Program-made: the position numbers and the translations under genes | NCBI GenBank assembly: GCA_026119935.1 | Contig: JALRMH010000007.1 | Span: 248,001-312,000, forward strand | DNA length: 64,000 nucleotides | Source: Endothia cerciana | Lineage: Eukaryota; Ascomycota; Sordariomycetes; Diaporthales; Cryphonectriaceae | Direction: 5' to 3' | Notes under the pieces: model-generated | The model's input: only the letters and a program-made list of their open reading frames with translations | Told to the model about the DNA's origin: nothing | The model's database searches: none | In this document: positions 34,917 through 45,406 of the stretch, piece after piece | Layout: the number at the start of each line of letters is the position of its first letter | Position numbering within the stretch: the first letter of the stretch is position 1

Positions 34917-36633
34917 GATCGCTCTGAAAAGTACGCGAGAGAGTAGGAGGAGAAACGAGGTGCAAGTTCGAATCAGAAGTCATCAGCTGCAGGGGTCGAC
35001 GTATGAACGATTATATGAATATATTCATAGGGCCAGGGATTTTCCTCTTTCGGACGACCAAGCTTGTGATCCCGTCATGTCAAGACTGCATCTAGGCTAC
35101 CCACCAATATAATATAGTATGGCCCTAGTACAGAAATGTAGCGAGCAAAGTAGCTGACAAGATGACCCGGACCGTGATGAATGTGGAAATGGTAAGGTAT
35201 GTCCAACGAGAAGGAGACGACGAGAGATAGATGAGGTAGCCAAACGCTGAGCATTCTGATTTCTATAGGGATCTCGACGAGGACACCCATTGTAGTAACA
35301 CCACTGTCATCTTTGGCAGCTTTCAGGCTACCTTGAATGGTCATCAAGCTTCGATCTTCTAGATGATTTCTCGACAAGGGGAGCAGCTGGGACTTCCGAG
35401 ATCTAGATGGTCCTGCAAGACAGGCGATCGAAAAAAAATAAAAATTCATCATTAACCGAGAGTGTATGTGGCACATTGTCTTCTCGGATCTTGACAAGGC
35501 GACGCTTCAGACTGCCCTTTGACCGTCCCGGGAAGCGGAGACATCCCACGGTGGCAGCCTATGTACGCAACCCCCCCACCCCCCCAAAATAAACCTAACG
35601 AAGCTTTGGTCAGACCATTTCACTCAAGTACACACAGGTAGACAGGATGCTTCTCGAATTCTATCCACAGCTATGCTGAACTCCAGGGCTGGTCTCGAAG
35701 CGTGTGGCCTGGGCCAATAGAGAATTATGGTCCTGGGTCTTGCGAGAGCCTTTTGGTCCCTGCACGCTGGAAGTGCTGCGATTCAGGACTTTCAGGGGTC
35801 CACTGAGGACCCTTTTGCATGTGAAGATTACGTCGCGTCACGTCAAGGTCGCCGGAGGGTCGGACATCTGACGCACGGGAGGGCCGGCTGGCCCTTCAGG
35901 GCTCGGTACTGTCGCGTGGCCTCATCAGCTGGGTGGATGGCCCTAAGGCTTGAGGGGGAGGTTGTTTTCGAACGCTGTAAATATCCATATGGCCATCTGG
36001 ATAAATCAGCGGAACATGAAGCAGCTGGAGGGGCGCCGGGGACAGGTGGATTGGGCCCCAGTTTTCCCCGGTGACCTCGGCTGGACGGAGCCCTGAACGC
36101 CACGGCCATAGCGCCGGGAACGCAGCCCTGGAGCGTTCTGGGGAAGAGGGAAATGGGCGCGCTGGGCCTGGCTGAAGTGGCAGGTCCAAGCTCGGGTCTC
36201 GATTCCCGCGGTCGACGACGGTCCGGTAGAGATATAGGAGCCTCTTTGCCCTCCTGACGAAACGAAGCTCATCAACGCAAGGCAACCGTGTCCACACCCT
36301 GCCCAAGCGCCACCTGATTCCTGGTTCCTGAACCCACCAACCCGGCGTGAGACCATCCCATCCCATACCCCAAAGAGGTGACGGCATAACTCGCTCGGCT
36401 CCCCCCAGAGATACCTCGGCATCGGACCTCAGGTTATCCACCCCCGGAAAGAGATCCCACTGCCGAGTGTAGCCACCCACAGCAACTCTGCGACCACCTC
36501 TGGTACATAGCACACTCGGACCGACCCCCGACTATTTACGACCTGGTCGCTAAGGACCGGCCGTCACTTCTACCTCACACCTGTGTACCAGACCCCCCCC
36601 CCCCTTTTGCTGTTTCGTCTAGAATCGTTGGGG
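34917..36633. other. Long upstream region of the carnitine acetyltransferase gene
   Basis: About 1.7 kb without a supported gene. A minus-strand frame at 35075-35497 has no recognised features. Short C-runs at 35570-35585 and 36589-36604. It probably carries the promoter and 5'-UTR of the acetyltransferase. Confidence 0.45.
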
Positions 36634-38862
36634 ATGTTGGCGTCGTTTGCGAGGACTGAGTCTCGGTCCCATTTCCTGCGAAGTCTACGGAGCGGCAGCA
36701 ACTTCAACACTACCAGCAGCAGGATAACACCGCATCTTAATAAGTCACCTCTGGTTCGTCCATCTGCCACGGTCACTGGTCCGTCCCGCACGCCAAACGC
36801 AGGATAACTCGCTGACCTGCGGCCTCTCTCCCTCCAGATAGCAGCAGCAGCCATGGTGCCGGCTAGCCGACGAGCCAACAGCTCGTTGCCCTCGGGTGAG
36901 CATCGATCCTCAAGCAGGCGTTGCGACGATGTAGCCAGTTACTGGGTGGCTGACAGACAGAGGACCCCCCCCCCCCCCCAGGCTACGTCGAAGACAAGTC
37001 CAAGGGCCCCATGCTGCGCTTCCAGGATTCTCTCCCACGCCTCCCGGTGCCCACCCTCGAGGAGACAGCCGCCCGCTACCTCAAGACCCTGCACCCGCTG
37101 CTATCGCCCGCCGAGTTCGAGCACAGCAGGTCCGCCGTCGCCGACTTCATCAAGCCGGGCGGCGTCGGCGCCCGCCTGCAGGAGAAGCTGGTCGCACGGC
37201 GCGAGGACCCAAAGCACAAGAACTGGATCTACGAGTGGTGGAACGACGCCGCCTACCTGTCCTACCGCGACCCTGTCGTCCCCTATGTCAGCTACTTCTA
37301 CTCGCACCGGGACGACCGCAAGAGGCGGGACCCGGCCAAGCGCGCCGCGGCCATCAGCACCGCGGTGCTGAGCTTCAAGAAGATGGTCGACGAGGGCACC
37401 CTCGAGCCCGAGTACATGAAGAAGCTGCCGATCTGCATGGACAGCTACCAGTGGATGTTCAACGCCAGCAGGGTGGCGGCCAAGCCGGCGGACCACCCCG
37501 TGAAGTATGACCCCAAGACGAACAAGCATCTGGTCGTGATCCGCAAGAACAACGTCTACAAGGTCCTTCATGAGGTCGACGGGAAGCAGCTCAGCACCGC
37601 CGAGCTGGAGGCGCAGTTCCGGCGGGTGTACGAGCTGGCGGGGTCTCGCGGCCCGGCGCTCGGTGCCCTGACGAGTGAGAACCGCGACGTGTGGACAGAC
37701 GCCCGCGCGGTGCTGCTGAATGCGCACCCCGGCAACAAGGCCGCGCTGGAGACGGTCGAGTCGGCCTCCTTCGTGGTGTGCCTCGACGACGCGGCGCCCG
37801 TCACGCTCGAGGAGCGCGCGCACAGCTACTGGCACGGCGACGGGCAGAACCGGTGGTACGACAAGCCGCTACAGTTCATCGTCAACGACAACGGCACCTC
37901 GGGGTTCATGGGCGAGCACAGCATGATGGACGGGACGCCGACGCACCGGCTGAACGACTACGTGAACAACGTCATCTTCAACAACAAGATCGACTTCGGC
38001 AGCCCCGAGGCCCGCTCGCACGTCCCCGATCCCTCGCCCGTGCGCTTCACCGTCACCAGCGAAGTCCAGAAGGAGATCGACCGCGCCGTGGCGGACTTCA
38101 ACTCGGTCATCGGCCAGCATGAGCTCGCCGTCCAGGCCTACCAGGTCTACGGGAAGGGTCTGATCAAGAAGTTCAAGTGCTCTCCTGATGCGTATGTCCA
38201 GATGATCATTCAGCTGGCTTACCACAAGATGTTCGGCAAGAACAGGCCCACATACGAGAGCGCCGCGACCAGACGGTTCCAGCAGGGGCGCACGGAGACC
38301 TGCCGGACCGTATCGGACGCCAGCGTCGCCTGGTGCAATGCTATGGCCGACCACACCGTGGATGACAAGACCAAGGTGGAGCTCTTCCAGAAGGCGATCG
38401 CCGGGCATCTAGAGTACATTACCGCCGCAAGCGATGGCAAGGGCGTTGATCGGCACCTGTTCGGCCTGAAGAAGCTGTTGGGCCCCGGCGAGGAGGTTCC
38501 GGCCATCTACAAGGACCCTGCGTACGGCTACAGCAGCTCGTGGTACCTGTCCACATCCCAACTCAGCTCGGAGTACTTCAATGGGTACGGCTGGAGCCAG
38601 GTAATCGACCAGGGCTTCGGCATCGCGTACATGATCAATGAGAATAGGTACGTTGCTTCCCACCCGGGACACCGTTATTTATTTATATATATATATATAT
38701 ATTTGGCGAAGAAGTGAGCTAATCTTTCACAACAGCATCAACTTTAACATCGTCTCCAAGGGCCTCGGCAGCCAGAAGATGAGCTTCTACCTGAACGAGG
38801 CGGCAGGCGACATGCGTGACCTGCTCGTGCCCACGATCGAGGCGCCCAAGGCCAAGCTGTGA
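36634..38862 (+). CDS. cat2: Carnitine O-acetyltransferase (Cat2/AcuJ/Pth2 type), probable dual start
   Basis: Transfers acetyl groups between CoA and carnitine, so acetyl units from peroxisomal beta-oxidation reach mitochondria. Secure exons are 36853..36895, 36982..38647 and 38736..38862 (611 residues). The choline/carnitine acyltransferase domain fills the protein: YVSYFYSHR, WHGDGQNRWYDK, catalytic His in EHSMMDGTPT (residue 327 of this form), RTETCRTVS and STSQLSSEYFNGYGWSQV. The C-terminus is AKL, a peroxisomal targeting signal 1. An upstream exon 36634..36753 (40 codons, GTTCGT donor) joined to 36838 in phase 0 would add 45 residues rich in Arg/Ser, like a mitochondrial presequence. 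The long form is inferred; the short form starts at 36853. The third intron holds a (TA)n tract (38681-38701). Confidence 0.93.
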
Positions 38863-39534
38863 GGGGGGTACCAAGAAGTCGGACGACAGCCCAGGAGGGC
38901 ACAATCGAGATGGAAATAGGATAGTGTTGCAGCATGGTCATCAGGTCCAACAGCCCGCGTTCAAGATGTTTCCCTTCACCGTTCAAATAGACAGATCTTG
39001 CAGCGTGGCGAGCACAGGAAGGAAGAATGGGAGTTGGACGGACATCTTCAGCGTATTTTACATCATCTGGTTGACGATTGTTGTACACTAGAGCCACTTG
39101 GTGTAGATGGGCAGATCTATAGAGCAGGATGTACATTCCTAATTATAAGTCTACCTCTACGCTCGGGGCTTAAGCAACATGACAGCGGTACATGAACCCT
39201 CATAGAATTGATCCAATGCAGGAAGACGAAAAGCTGGTCGGGGTGAACGGGAGAAACCAGACAGAGAAAGGGGTAGAGAGGTCTGAGGAGTATTCAACTA
39301 TGCTGTGTAACCATGCCACCCCAGGATAACGCAATGCTTGGAAGAGAAAAGACCCCCTAGGCAACGAGGGTCGGCCATCCAACGACACGATGGCAGAACC
39401 ACAACGCAAGGATCCTATTTGCTTATAGAAGCCTTTCCCGAGGAGATGAGATCAAGCAGCCCCTAACCAACAGTGGTCCGACCCCCACCCGGCGACCTCG
39501 ACTTGACCCGGCGGGCTCGGCGCCTCGTCGACTT
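38863..39534. other. Convergent 3' flank
   Basis: 672 nt between the stops of the carnitine acetyltransferase and CAP genes. No supported feature. Confidence 0.4.
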
Positions 39535-41309
39535 CTAGCCGGCATGCGACACGATCTCGTCCACAAGGGCCTTCTTCTCCGGGTCGTAGTACGAGCTGAT
39601 CTGGCCTGGCAGCGGGACCTCGATGTAGTCATCGTCCGGGCCGGAGATGACGTTGAGGTTGATCCCGGCCGACTTGGAGTGGATAATCTTGGTCGAGGTG
39701 CTCTCCTTGCTGAAATAAATCTGCGCACCGTCGATGGAGTCCATCATGACGGTAGGGATGGACCCCAGGACCTGGAGGGCGAAGTTCTGGGACTTGACGA
39801 TGTCGACAGAGGACACGAGCGTGTCAACGATCAGGTTCAGCCGGCTGGCGTTGTCGATGCTCACGGCGTTGGCCTTGCCCTTGATGATGATCGTCGAGTT
39901 GCTGCACTTGCTGATGAGCACGGAGTGCGAGAGGTTCGCCTCGATCTCGATCGGGTTGGGTTCCCTCTCGAAGTTCTCAATCGTCCACTTGTTGCCCTCG
40001 AGGACCTTCACCGGCGGCTTCTTCACCCGCATGCTCTCCGGCTTGGGCTTCTTCCCCGGCGCGGGGCTCTTGCCCCGCGCGTCGCCATCTGGCACGGTGC
40101 TGCTCGCCCTGAGAGAGGGGTTCTTGTGTGTCATCTCGGACCTGTCGACCTTGCGCAGGCCGTTAGTGACTGCCTCGCCCTTGTTGAGCTCCGAGAAGAC
40201 CGCGTCCAGACCTCCCGGTGCCTTGGCCGGCGCCGGTTTCTCCTCGTTGATCTTGAGGACCGGCGGTGGGCCTGGCGGAGGTGGAGGTGGAGGCAGGCCA
40301 CCTGCTGGTGGGGGCGGAGGAGGTGGTGCAGACGAAGCGGACATAGCCTTGATGACGTCCTGGACCGGTTGGCCCTTGACATTCCAAATGATGCCCGACG
40401 GGAAGTACTGCTTGATATACTCGGTGAGGTCATTGAAGATCTGCTGGAAGCTCTGTATCCACTCGACCTGCTGCTGGTCGCTGTCCTTGTTGTCCTTGAT
40501 CACGCGGTTTCCATAGTACTGCGCCGACCCCAGCGTGTTCTCGATGTGCTTGTGCGGCTTCGCATCGTCCGTCACCCATGCCAGCATCATGATGCCGTCG
40601 GCGACGGCGCTGAGCTGGTTCGCGACGGCGGACCCCCTGTTCGACTCCTTGATGTTGACGACGGCCATGAGGCTCTCGTTGATGGGCTTCAGCAGCGCCT
40701 GGTACGCCTCCATGTCGTCGGCGGCGCTCAGGTTGGGCCTTTTCGCCTTGGTCGTGATCAGCAGGAACTTGCGCTCCTCCGCGAAGCCCTTGGCCACCAG
40801 GGCTGCCTGGTCGGCGATCAGCCCGCCGAGCTGCTGGCTGAGCCTGGCGTAGTTCTCGACCGAGGTCTTCAGGAAGGCGTCGAAGTCCTCGATCGACTCC
40901 GGCACGGACTCGTCCGCCGCGGCTGCCGGCGCGGCTGCCGCAGCGGTTGTCGTGGGGGCAGGCGCATCCGGGATGCCCTTGGAGGAATCGACGATGGGGG
41001 AGGCGAGGGTTTCTTGGATGCCGGGGACGGCCTGGGGGATCTCGATGGCGGAGGAGGCGATGTCTTCCAGGCGCGAGGTGGCAGCTTCAAGTCTTCCCAG
41101 GAGGTTAGTGACCCACTTGCTGGTGTCGGCGGAGGAGAAGACGAGGGGAGCCATTGTGCAAGTATGTATGGATAATGCTGTCTGTGTGGTGCTTGTCCGC
41201 CTGAGGGCTTCAAGACGGGCGGCTGGTGGACAGGAATAGGAGTTGATGTTGGTACGGCATACCGCTTGATCAAGGTTGTGAGGTTGTGCATGTTATTGAT
41301 CTGTGCCAT
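39535..41309 (-). CDS. srv2: Adenylyl cyclase-associated protein (CAP/Srv2)
   Basis: Links Ras/adenylyl-cyclase signalling to actin and recycles cofilin-bound actin monomers. Exons are 41263..41309 and 39535..41092; the 170-nt intron has GTATGC...GGAAG and splits an Arg codon, giving 534 residues. The N-terminus MHNLTTLIKRLEAATSRLED is the conserved CAP oligomerisation/cyclase-binding helix. The helical folded domain spans about 45-230. Two proline runs (seven Pro each) follow as profilin/SH3 sites near residues 270-300. A basic linker and the C-terminal beta-helix CARP domain (about 370-534; KWTIENFE, STIIIKGKANAVSID) bind actin. A second in-frame ATG at 41154 lies within the intron and would give a different 20-residue N-terminus. 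A plus-strand 543-codon open frame over this gene is a GC shadow. Confidence 0.95.
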
Positions 41310-41999
41310 CTTGGCAGCTTCGAGGGGGGCCAGGTCGTAGCCCGTGTCTCCTGTTGACCAAAGCGGAGAGGGCAGGCTGAGAGGCTAGTTGGCGTGTTGG
41401 CGTGTTGGCGTGTACGGGCTGGGTAGCTTGTAGGCGTGGAACGTGGACGGACTGCTCCCATCAGCTGCATTGAATGATCGTTAGCAGCTGCTCATAGCTA
41501 GAGTAGAGCTACAACCCGCAACTGTGCCTTAACGCAAGCCAGACAGCCTCGGTGTGACGATGCGGCGGCAGTCCAGATGACGTGGGTGTTGTTGGTGTCA
41601 CTGTAACAACTTCACTTGCCTTATATATCCTCGTACTCACGTCCAGGTAACCACAATTGTTCAGATGCTCGCTGAAAAATTACGCGTCACCAACAGGCAG
41701 CGAGGATCAGTCAAAAAGCAGGAGCCTAAGGGAACCGGGTAACCTGATATGACGGGAAGCATTAAAGAACATCTAGAGAGTGTTGCAGATTGCTGGATGC
41801 TGCCACACGACCTCCTCGGGAGCTTCCCCTGAGCTTGGCTGGACCCCTGTCCCTAGCCGTGCTGGCACATTACTACTGTGGTAGCATAAGATGGTGGAGC
41901 AACAGCCTGCCACCCCCGGCTGGATCCGGTATGGTGAGGAAGACTTTGCAGTCATCATACTATATATATATGGTTTTCGCAACATATTACAAGAGTTAA
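41310..41999. promoter_or_regulatory. Upstream region of CAP and of the tRNA gene
   Basis: 690 nt. The CAP promoter side has a TTGGCGTG-type short tandem repeat (41391-41413, units of about 9 nt). A TATATATATA run at 41962-41971, some 30 nt before the tRNA gene, could help position Pol III factors. No protein gene. Confidence 0.4.
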
Positions 42000-42089
42000 G
42001 GGCGCATGGTTTAGTGGTATAATACTCCCTTAGCAACTTTGCTTACGTAATTATGGGAGTGGTCCTGGGTTCGATTCCCAGTGTGTCCA
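42000..42089 (+). tRNA. tRNA-Ala(AGC) with an 18-nt intron
   Basis: Cloverleaf read by hand. Acceptor GGGCGCA (42000-42006) pairs with TGTGTCC (42082-42088), including G3.U70, the alanine identity pair, and G5.U68. The D arm is weak. Anticodon stem CTCCC/GGGAG encloses TT-AGC-A, then an 18-nt intron one base 3' of the anticodon, then T. T arm CTGGG/TTCGATT/CCCAG; discriminator A. A T10 run at 42120-42129 fits Pol III termination. The stem and loop closely match yeast tRNA-Ala(AGC). The intron and weak D stem leave some doubt that it is a functional copy. Confidence 0.8.
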
Positions 42090-42395
42090 ATGTACGAGGT
42101 TTAATTCCTCAAACCGCACTTTTTTTTTTCTTTCTTATTTTTATTTTCTATCTGGTTTTGATTTCATAATTTTTCTGGGTCTCGAAATTCTCGTTGTGCT
42201 CGGTTACCTCGCTACTTAGACCCGCGTTATCTCCTCGTTTTCCGGCCAGTCTCGATATTAATAACATTTCTTCGCTTAAACAAAGTGGATTGAAGCACTC
42301 TGCTCTTCTTCGACACTAGATAACTAAAGTCAAGCCTTGTTTTCTATATGTTCAGGTGTTCCTTTATTATCCGTACGCAGGTGTCAGCAATCGTA
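42046..42395 (+). repeat. tRNA-headed dispersed repeat, copy A
   Basis: The tRNA 3' half plus about 300 nt downstream is repeated, with many transitions, at 60518-60878. Shared landmarks are GAGGTTTAATTCCTCAA, CTAGACCCGC-like, AAAGTGGAT, CACACTAGAT-like and GTAGCAATCG-like ends. A shorter relic sits at 46557-46598. Confidence 0.65.
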
Positions 42396-42637
42396 TCTGT
42401 GGCAGGAAGGGTAGGGTGAACGGGCACGTGAACCCCTGAGGGCATTCACTGACAGATTCACTCATTCTCTGATAGCCACAAGCATAAATAACTGAATTCT
42501 GGCTGGGGAATTGGATCTTTCCTCCTTTCCTTCCCCAGACCAACTCTTACAAAATACAACAATATCTGATCCCCCAGTACGCTCCCACAGTATCCGTTAC
42601 AGTAGTTTATATAGGAAGCACAAGCAGCAATTTGCGC

Positions 42638-43401
42638 TTATGCCAGAAGGCCTTTTTGCACGTCGCCAGGAGCCGGAGGCGGAAGCTTATCAGGGTTGAT
42701 ATTTGCGACAGCCGCCTTCGCCGCTTCTGTATCGACTCCTAGTCTCCTGAACAATAGTTCCAGAACGGCATTGCGCCTCATGGCAAGCCCGACGTAGTCA
42801 AGCCTCAGCTCATGCGCTCGCTTTTTAATATCAGCCTCGTACATTTCACCAATTTTTCGCAAATCTGCCGAGTCGTGAAATTTGTTGCGCGTAGCTGCGG
42901 CGCGGAGCTTCCCCTTGAAAATGAGAAAGGGTTCAAGGTAAGAGCAGGTCCCGACGGCTCCGGAGGTGCCTTGAATGGAGATTTGCATTGTTCTCACGTT
43001 GTTCATGAAATACTGTGCTCCTGCACCGAGAATCTTGAGGTTAGCTTCAAGTCACTCACAGTGGGACCAAGATGTCTTTCGAGCATACCGGGAAATCTTT
43101 CGCAGAAGATCTCAACGAGGACAGGGCTGACCTTGACGCCAGACCTTTTACCGGGCTCTTGCCAGAAGAAGGCGACATAGTCCTGACGCGACTGCGGTAT
43201 CACGGTGAATCCATTCTTGCCGTTCAAGAGGGCTACAACGTCGTCCTTCGATATTGAAGCAAGACAGTCGACGTCCTTGCTTTCGCGGACGCCGCCTAGA
43301 ACCGAGACAGCGTAGCCTCCAAAAACTCCAAAATTGATATTTGCCTGGCCGAATACTTGCTGTAAGGCCATGGCTGCATCGTGAAGGCGGTCCGTAATCA
43401 T
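42638..43401 (-). CDS. Nucleotidyltransferase-like protein, paralogue 1
   Basis: Exons are 43089..43401 and 42638..43020; the 68-nt intron has GTATGC, a CTAAC branch and GCAG, and splits a Gly codon, giving 231 residues. The start ATG at 43401 precedes ITDRLHDAAMAL. The N-terminal FGVFGGYAVSVLGG followed by RESKDVDCL fits the fungal nucleotidyltransferase-fold family (Gly-Gly plus acidic metal-binding Asp pair). The C-terminal FLIFKGKLRAAATRNKFHDSADLR is also typical of that family. The acceptor nucleotide and target are unknown. It lies 727 nt downstream of a second such gene on the same strand, suggesting an old tandem duplication. A 26-nt intron that would also keep an open frame was rejected as too short. 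Confidence 0.75.
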
Positions 43402-44128
43402 GGCAGCAGATCCGCTGGAAATAATAACAACGGTATAGATTCGAGTGTTTTTGGTATGCGTCAAGAGGGTGAGGGGACTTGACAATGGGGGCAGACTTGT
43501 ACGAGCACACAAACGGCGCCTCTATATATCCCTTCGTCCTTGTTACGGCACCGTCGAGCACCTGAACCAGCATGAAAGGCCATTTTGTACCTGACCGAAT
43601 GATGTCGGCTGAATTGTCTGGGGGATGTAGCCGCTACCAGAGGCGCAGCATCGCTATTGCAGCTCATACACATCTCGTGGGGTGGCGCTTAGTGAAGAGA
43701 CCATCTGCTCCCATGAAGATTTCTGTGGAAGTGAGGCACAGCTAGCAGTCGTTTCAGGCCGCGACCTGCCAACGGCTTCCATTCTCAATTTTGACTGATT
43801 GCTCAATTGGTAGACCGGAAATATGATAAATTAAGTTGGGGAGCATTGGCGGCTAGAATGTGCAGGTTGTCATGCAGCCTGATGCTGTTGGTCGGCCCAA
43901 GGCTGGCCAAGGCTGGCCAAGGCTGGCCAAGGCCGTGTTTGAAGGCTAGCTGTTGGTGGACATCCATAATTAGACATCTCCTGCACCTTGGATCGTGTGA
44001 GACGGTTCATATTTGGAACCCAACTCATTGTTGCGCCTTGGTATCTAGGAAGGAAGGCTTAGTGAGCCGCAAGCTGTGAAAATATCTTAGCAACGTTGTT
44101 TACAGGTCCCCACACCCAGAGAAACAGC
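43402..44128. other. Spacer between the two nucleotidyltransferase-like genes
   Basis: Carries the promoter of paralogue 1 and a 10-bp direct tandem repeat (GGCTGGCCAA-like, about 4.4 units, 43894-43934). No gene. Confidence 0.5.
43894..43934. repeat. 10-bp tandem repeat, about four units
   Basis: Consecutive near-identical units GGCTGGCCAA. Each unit contains the palindrome TGGCCA. Confidence 0.9.
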
Positions 44129-45058
44129 TTAATCACGGCCGTTAATCCGACGAACCAAAGTAGCTTCATCCACGTCCTTGACATAGCATGTGACTATGTT
44201 CTCGGAAAAGTCGTCCAACCTCTGGCTTTTCGACCGAACCCGGTCCATGATTACACCAACCACTTCCGACTCGATACCGGCAAGGTGCTTTTCGCACCAG
44301 GCCTCATCGAGGTCCATGCCATCCACAAGTTGCTCAGTGGCAATCATAGATGGGTCGTCCTGTGTTTCCACATATCGTCTGGCATAGCCTATGAGAAGAG
44401 GCGGCAGTTTTGGGAACGGCAGCGAACGGACGTATTCCTTGGGAACCATATCGAAACTGCGTTTATTCAAAAGTCTGTTAGTAGGGGAGGACTCTGTGAT
44501 AAAATAACCGGTTCCCGCGGAGTCTCCTCTTGTCATCAACGGCGCTGATACGTCCGTCACCTGAGAGGAGCCTGCGGCTATCGCATAATACTTGGCCTCG
44601 CAAAACCAGCAACTTACAGTTGAAGGCTGATGTGCCCATCATCTTCACCGTCGGCCCACTGGATACGACTGCTTCCGGAAGCATCCAGTCCAAAATCCTC
44701 GCTCGGAAATATGACGGTATGGAGAATTGGATTCGTCCAACCTGCAGTTGTTCGCAAGCGTGGGAAGCCCCGCTTGTAGTTTGAGAAGATGTCATACTGG
44801 GACTCTGACAAGTCGGACGGTTCGAAGAGACCAGTTGATATCAAGATATCAGTTGCTTTACGCACCGAACTGTTCGGGACGCAAAGCTCTGTATCCTGAA
44901 GCATGCATTAGCACATACAAACAGACGTGGATTCAAGGACCTACGTGACAGACGCGCGGCACGTTGTAGTAATTCAGGGCCAGTTCCCCGACCACGTAGA
45001 CCGGGATATGGTGGTGCTGCAAGACTAGCACGGGAATTTTGAAGTGCGCAGGGTCCAT
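44129..45058 (-). CDS. Nucleotidyltransferase-like protein, paralogue 2
   Basis: Exons are 44945..45058, 44618..44895 and 44129..44456, giving 239 residues. Intron 1 is 49 nt (GTAGGT...TTCAG). Intron 2 is 161 nt (GTAAGT, TACTAAC branch, CGCAG). The middle acceptor was chosen because it alone restores the frame from LQL into FDMVPKEYVRSLPF. The sequence follows a widespread fungal family: VYVVGELALNYYNVPR then ELCVP near residues 20-45, SNYKRGFPRLR, and TEQLVDGMDLDEAWCEKHL near the end. It is probably a nucleotidyltransferase-fold protein related to the neighbour at 42638, but metal-binding residues are less clear. Its promoter faces that of the phosphoesterase 348 nt away. Confidence 0.75.
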
Positions 45059-45406
45059 CAAGCTCAACGTATCAAACAGATATTTTCAAGGGGAGTGCTG
45101 AGATTTCAAGACTTGAACTAGCCTGGGCCGCTGAAGAGATCCAAGGTTGGTATGGATCGATGCATGTGAGGTTCAAATAGGATGTTGGAAGGGATACAGT
45201 GCTGAGAGTTGGGCCTGCGACCCTGCATGACAGGGGTCTGGTATCCTAGCAGGCCAAGGTCAAGGATCTGTGCGGGCTCTGAGGTCAGCTGGAACATTGG
45301 CGCTTGCAGCTGGCGGGTTATAATGACCCTCTGGGGCCGCTGCATGGAGCGGGACAGACTTATCCATTGCAATCCTTACTCTCGCGCGACGCTCACAGGC
45401 CCAGCC
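45059..45406. promoter_or_regulatory. Divergent promoter between nucleotidyltransferase-like and phosphoesterase genes
   Basis: 348 nt. Segments of it (about 45212-45250 and 45303-45400) are repeated in degraded form at 60898-61060. GGTTATAATGACC near 45315 is a possible core element. Confidence 0.45.

Noticed and set aside
35075..35497. 140-codon minus-strand frame upstream of the carnitine acetyltransferase
   Set aside because: No domain, no splice support, in a long promoter-like region.
39544..41175. 543-codon open frame on the plus strand opposite the CAP gene
   Set aside because: Lies antisense to a conserved gene; its content is the GC-driven complement of CAP codons, with no domain or splice logic.
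43007..43060. 26-nt intron in nucleotidyltransferase-like paralogue 1
   Set aside because: Too short for fungal splicing; the 68-nt intron 43021-43088 has a proper donor, CTAAC branch and CAG and gives a better protein.
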